A stretch of DNA of 6,190 nt from positions 1-6,190 of the forward strand of contig JAUVCU010000098.1 of the NCBI GenBank assembly GCA_030590715.1. The letters run 5' to 3'. Source of the stretch: Lentisphaeria bacterium. GTDB lineage: Bacteria; Verrucomicrobiota; Lentisphaeria; Victivallales; JAUVCU01. Shown here piece by piece: positions 5,174 through 6,190 of this stretch. Position numbers and translations under genes: made by a program. Positions within the stretch are counted from its first letter, which is position 1, and each line of letters begins with the position of its first letter. Below the pieces are notes generated by a model. That model was not told the DNA's origin. It saw nothing but the letters and a program-made list of their open reading frames with translations, and did not search any database.

Positions 5174-5539
5174 ATGGCTAGGACGAATGCAAAGACTATA
5201 GCAAGGGCTAAACGAGTCAAGCGTATCAGGAAAAAGATGGCTGGTACAAGTGAACGCCCTAGACTTCGAGTCTATAAGAGCAATAGACATATCTACGCTC
5301 AAATTATCGATGATGCTGCAGGACATACTCTGGTCTCTATGTCAACTCAGGATAAGGAGTTTGCACCTGGTGATGAAAAAGGCAAAACCGGGGCAGCAAA
5401 AAAAGTTGGCGAGATGATAGGTGCTCGTGCAAAAGCTGCCGGAATCACCAAAGTAGTATTTGATCGCGGTGGTTCGATTTATCACGGAAGGGTTCAATCA
5501 CTTTCTGAAGGTGCTCGGGAAGGTGGTTTGGAATTTTAA
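5174..5539 (+). CDS. rplR: 50S ribosomal protein L18
   Basis: L18 binds 5S rRNA and with L5 anchors it in the central protuberance. The product is 121 residues, normal length. It has a basic N-terminal tail (RAKRVKRIRKKMAGTSERPR, about 11-30), then LRVYKSNRHIYAQIIDD (31-47), and ends with the family signature VVFDRGGSIYHGRV (94-107) and GAREGGLEF. ATG 5174 gives the usual MAR-type start. Its Shine-Dalgarno is poor: only GGA at 5163-5165, 8 bases upstream, far weaker than those of its neighbours. With the long hairpin-bearing spacer before it, its translation may depend on RNA structure or other signals. The stop is TAA 5537-5539 followed at once by TGA. rpsE begins 27 bases later. Confidence 0.97.
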   Translation: MARTNAKTIARAKRVKRIRKKMAGTSERPRLRVYKSNRHIYAQIIDDAAGHTLVSMSTQDKEFAPGDEKGKTGAAKKVGEMIGARAKAAGITKVVFDRGGSIYHGRVQSLSEGAREGGLEF

Positions 5540-5555
5540 TGATTTTACAACAAAC

Positions 5556-5560
5556 GGGGG
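5556..5560 (+). promoter_or_regulatory. Shine-Dalgarno-like GGGGG before the TTG start of rpsE
   Basis: GGGGG lies 6 bases before TTG 5567-5569. It can pair with the anti-Shine-Dalgarno CCUCC using a G-U at the middle base. No ATG or GTG in this frame gives the expected S5 N-terminal length. Confidence 0.65.
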
Positions 5561-5566
5561 TGTTCC

Positions 5567-6079
5567 TTGTCTGATTTTAAGCGTTCCAAAAGCACTAGTG
5601 CCGAGGAACTGATAGAGAAAATTGTTTTTATCAACAGAGTAGCAAAAGTTGTTAAAGGTGGTCGCAGATTCAGCTTCAGCGCCATAGTAGTGGTAGGTGA
5701 CGGCAAGGGCAAGGTTGGATATGGCCTCGGCAAGGCAAACCAGGTTCCTGAGGCTATCAGGAAAGGGGTTGAAAAGGCGAGAAAGGCTATGCACTCTATA
5801 TATCTGACTGAGGCTTCAATACCTCATCAGATTATTGGTAAATATGGTGCCGGGAAAGTATTGCTGAAACCGGCCTCGGAAGGTACAGGGCTTATTGCAG
5901 GTGGGCCTGTTCGGGCGGTTCTGGAGGCAGCAGGAGTTTCAAATATACTGACGAAATGTCTTGGATCACATAATCCCCATAACATGGTTAAGGCAACAAT
6001 AAACGGATTACAATGTTTACGCTCCGCCCAGAATATTGCTGAGCTCCGCGGCAAAACAGTGGAAGAAATTACCGCATAG
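5567..6079 (+). CDS. rpsE: 30S ribosomal protein S5
   Basis: S5 lies in the 30S body at the mRNA entry channel with S3 and S4 and affects decoding fidelity. From TTG 5567 the product is 170 residues, normal for the family. The N-terminal dsRNA-binding-like domain shows NRVAKVVKGGRRFSFSAIVV (23-42) and GDGKGKVGYGLGKA (44-57). The loop KVVKGGRRFSF (27-37) is the region where spectinomycin-resistance changes map in other bacteria; the VVKGGRR stretch here looks like the common form. The C-terminal domain has ASEGTGLIAGGPVRAVLEAAG across 103-123, then GSHNPHNMVKAT (133-144) and LR at 151-152. It ends TAG 6077-6079, 58 bases before rpmD. Confidence 0.97.
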   Translation: MSDFKRSKSTSAEELIEKIVFINRVAKVVKGGRRFSFSAIVVVGDGKGKVGYGLGKANQVPEAIRKGVEKARKAMHSIYLTEASIPHQIIGKYGAGKVLLKPASEGTGLIAGGPVRAVLEAAGVSNILTKCLGSHNPHNMVKATINGLQCLRSAQNIAELRGKTVEEITA

Positions 6080-6137
6080 TATAGATCAGGCTTACTGGGA
6101 TATAAGTGCATAATATCAGATAAATGAAGGTAGTCAG

Positions 6138-6190
6138 ATGGCCGAGACAATAACTTTCTTGCAGGTTAAAAGTGGCATAGGCAGTACAAA
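6138..6190 (+). CDS. rpmD: 50S ribosomal protein L30, N-terminal fragment (runs off the window)
   Basis: L30 is a small 23S rRNA-binding protein of about 60 residues. Only 17 whole codons are visible, MAETITFLQVKSGIGST. The VKSGIG motif matches the L30 N-terminal strand, where relatives read VKS.IG followed by a basic residue. Position directly after rpsE is the standard location of rpmD in spc operons. ATG 6138 has GAAGGT at 6126-6131, 6 bases upstream. The short visible length limits certainty, but gene order and motif agree. Confidence 0.88.
   Translation, partial: MAETITFLQVKSGIGST

Noticed and set aside
1..6190. CRISPR arrays, tRNA or rRNA genes, toxin-antitoxin or defence genes
   Set aside because: None seen. 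There are no regularly spaced repeats, cloverleaf-like sequences or non-ribosomal coding regions in the window.

Overview
The window is a stretch of the conserved bacterial S10-spc ribosomal-protein cluster, all on the + strand, in the usual order: rplV (3' part) - rpsC - rplP - rpmC - rpsQ - rplN - rplX - rplE - rpsN - rpsH - rplF - rplR - rpsE - rpmD (5' end). Every product assembles into the 30S or 50S subunit. I see no non-ribosomal protein gene and no convincing - strand gene.

Organism: a bacterium. S14 is the short 61-residue zinc-binding type and L24 carries a C-terminal four-cysteine ribbon. With the general look of L16, L5, S5 and L24, this suggests a Desulfobacterota (former deltaproteobacterial) lineage. 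It is not an enteric gammaproteobacterium, whose S14 is about 100 residues without the CxxC pairs. The lineage is an inference from memory of the families.

Layout: bases 1-2110 hold the end of the S10-type half (L22, S3, L16, L29, S17). Bases 2173-6190 hold the spc-type half (L14, L24, L5, S14, S8, L6, L18, S5, L30). Only rplP/rpmC overlap (ATGA). The other spacers run from 24 to 249 bases, and about 19% of the window is non-coding, loose for this kind of operon. Three spacers are very long: rpsC-rplP (228), rplN-rplX (249) and rplF-rplR (201). The first contains a 165-bp element with 18-bp terminal inverted repeats (MITE-like). The other two contain several inverted repeats that could form structured leader RNA.

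Points that stand out: (1) rpsC has an in-frame TAA at codon 34 (403-405), although S3 is normally essential and the frame and S3 similarity continue to 951. (2) Eight of 13 visible terminal stops are TAG. Three of the four TAA-ended genes and the one TGA-ended gene have a second in-frame stop within two codons. (3) Three genes (rpsC, rpsN, rpsE) start with TTG behind strong Shine-Dalgarno sequences. I do not see a new defence, metabolic or mobile system here; the interest lies in the broken rpsC frame, the inserted element and the spacers.
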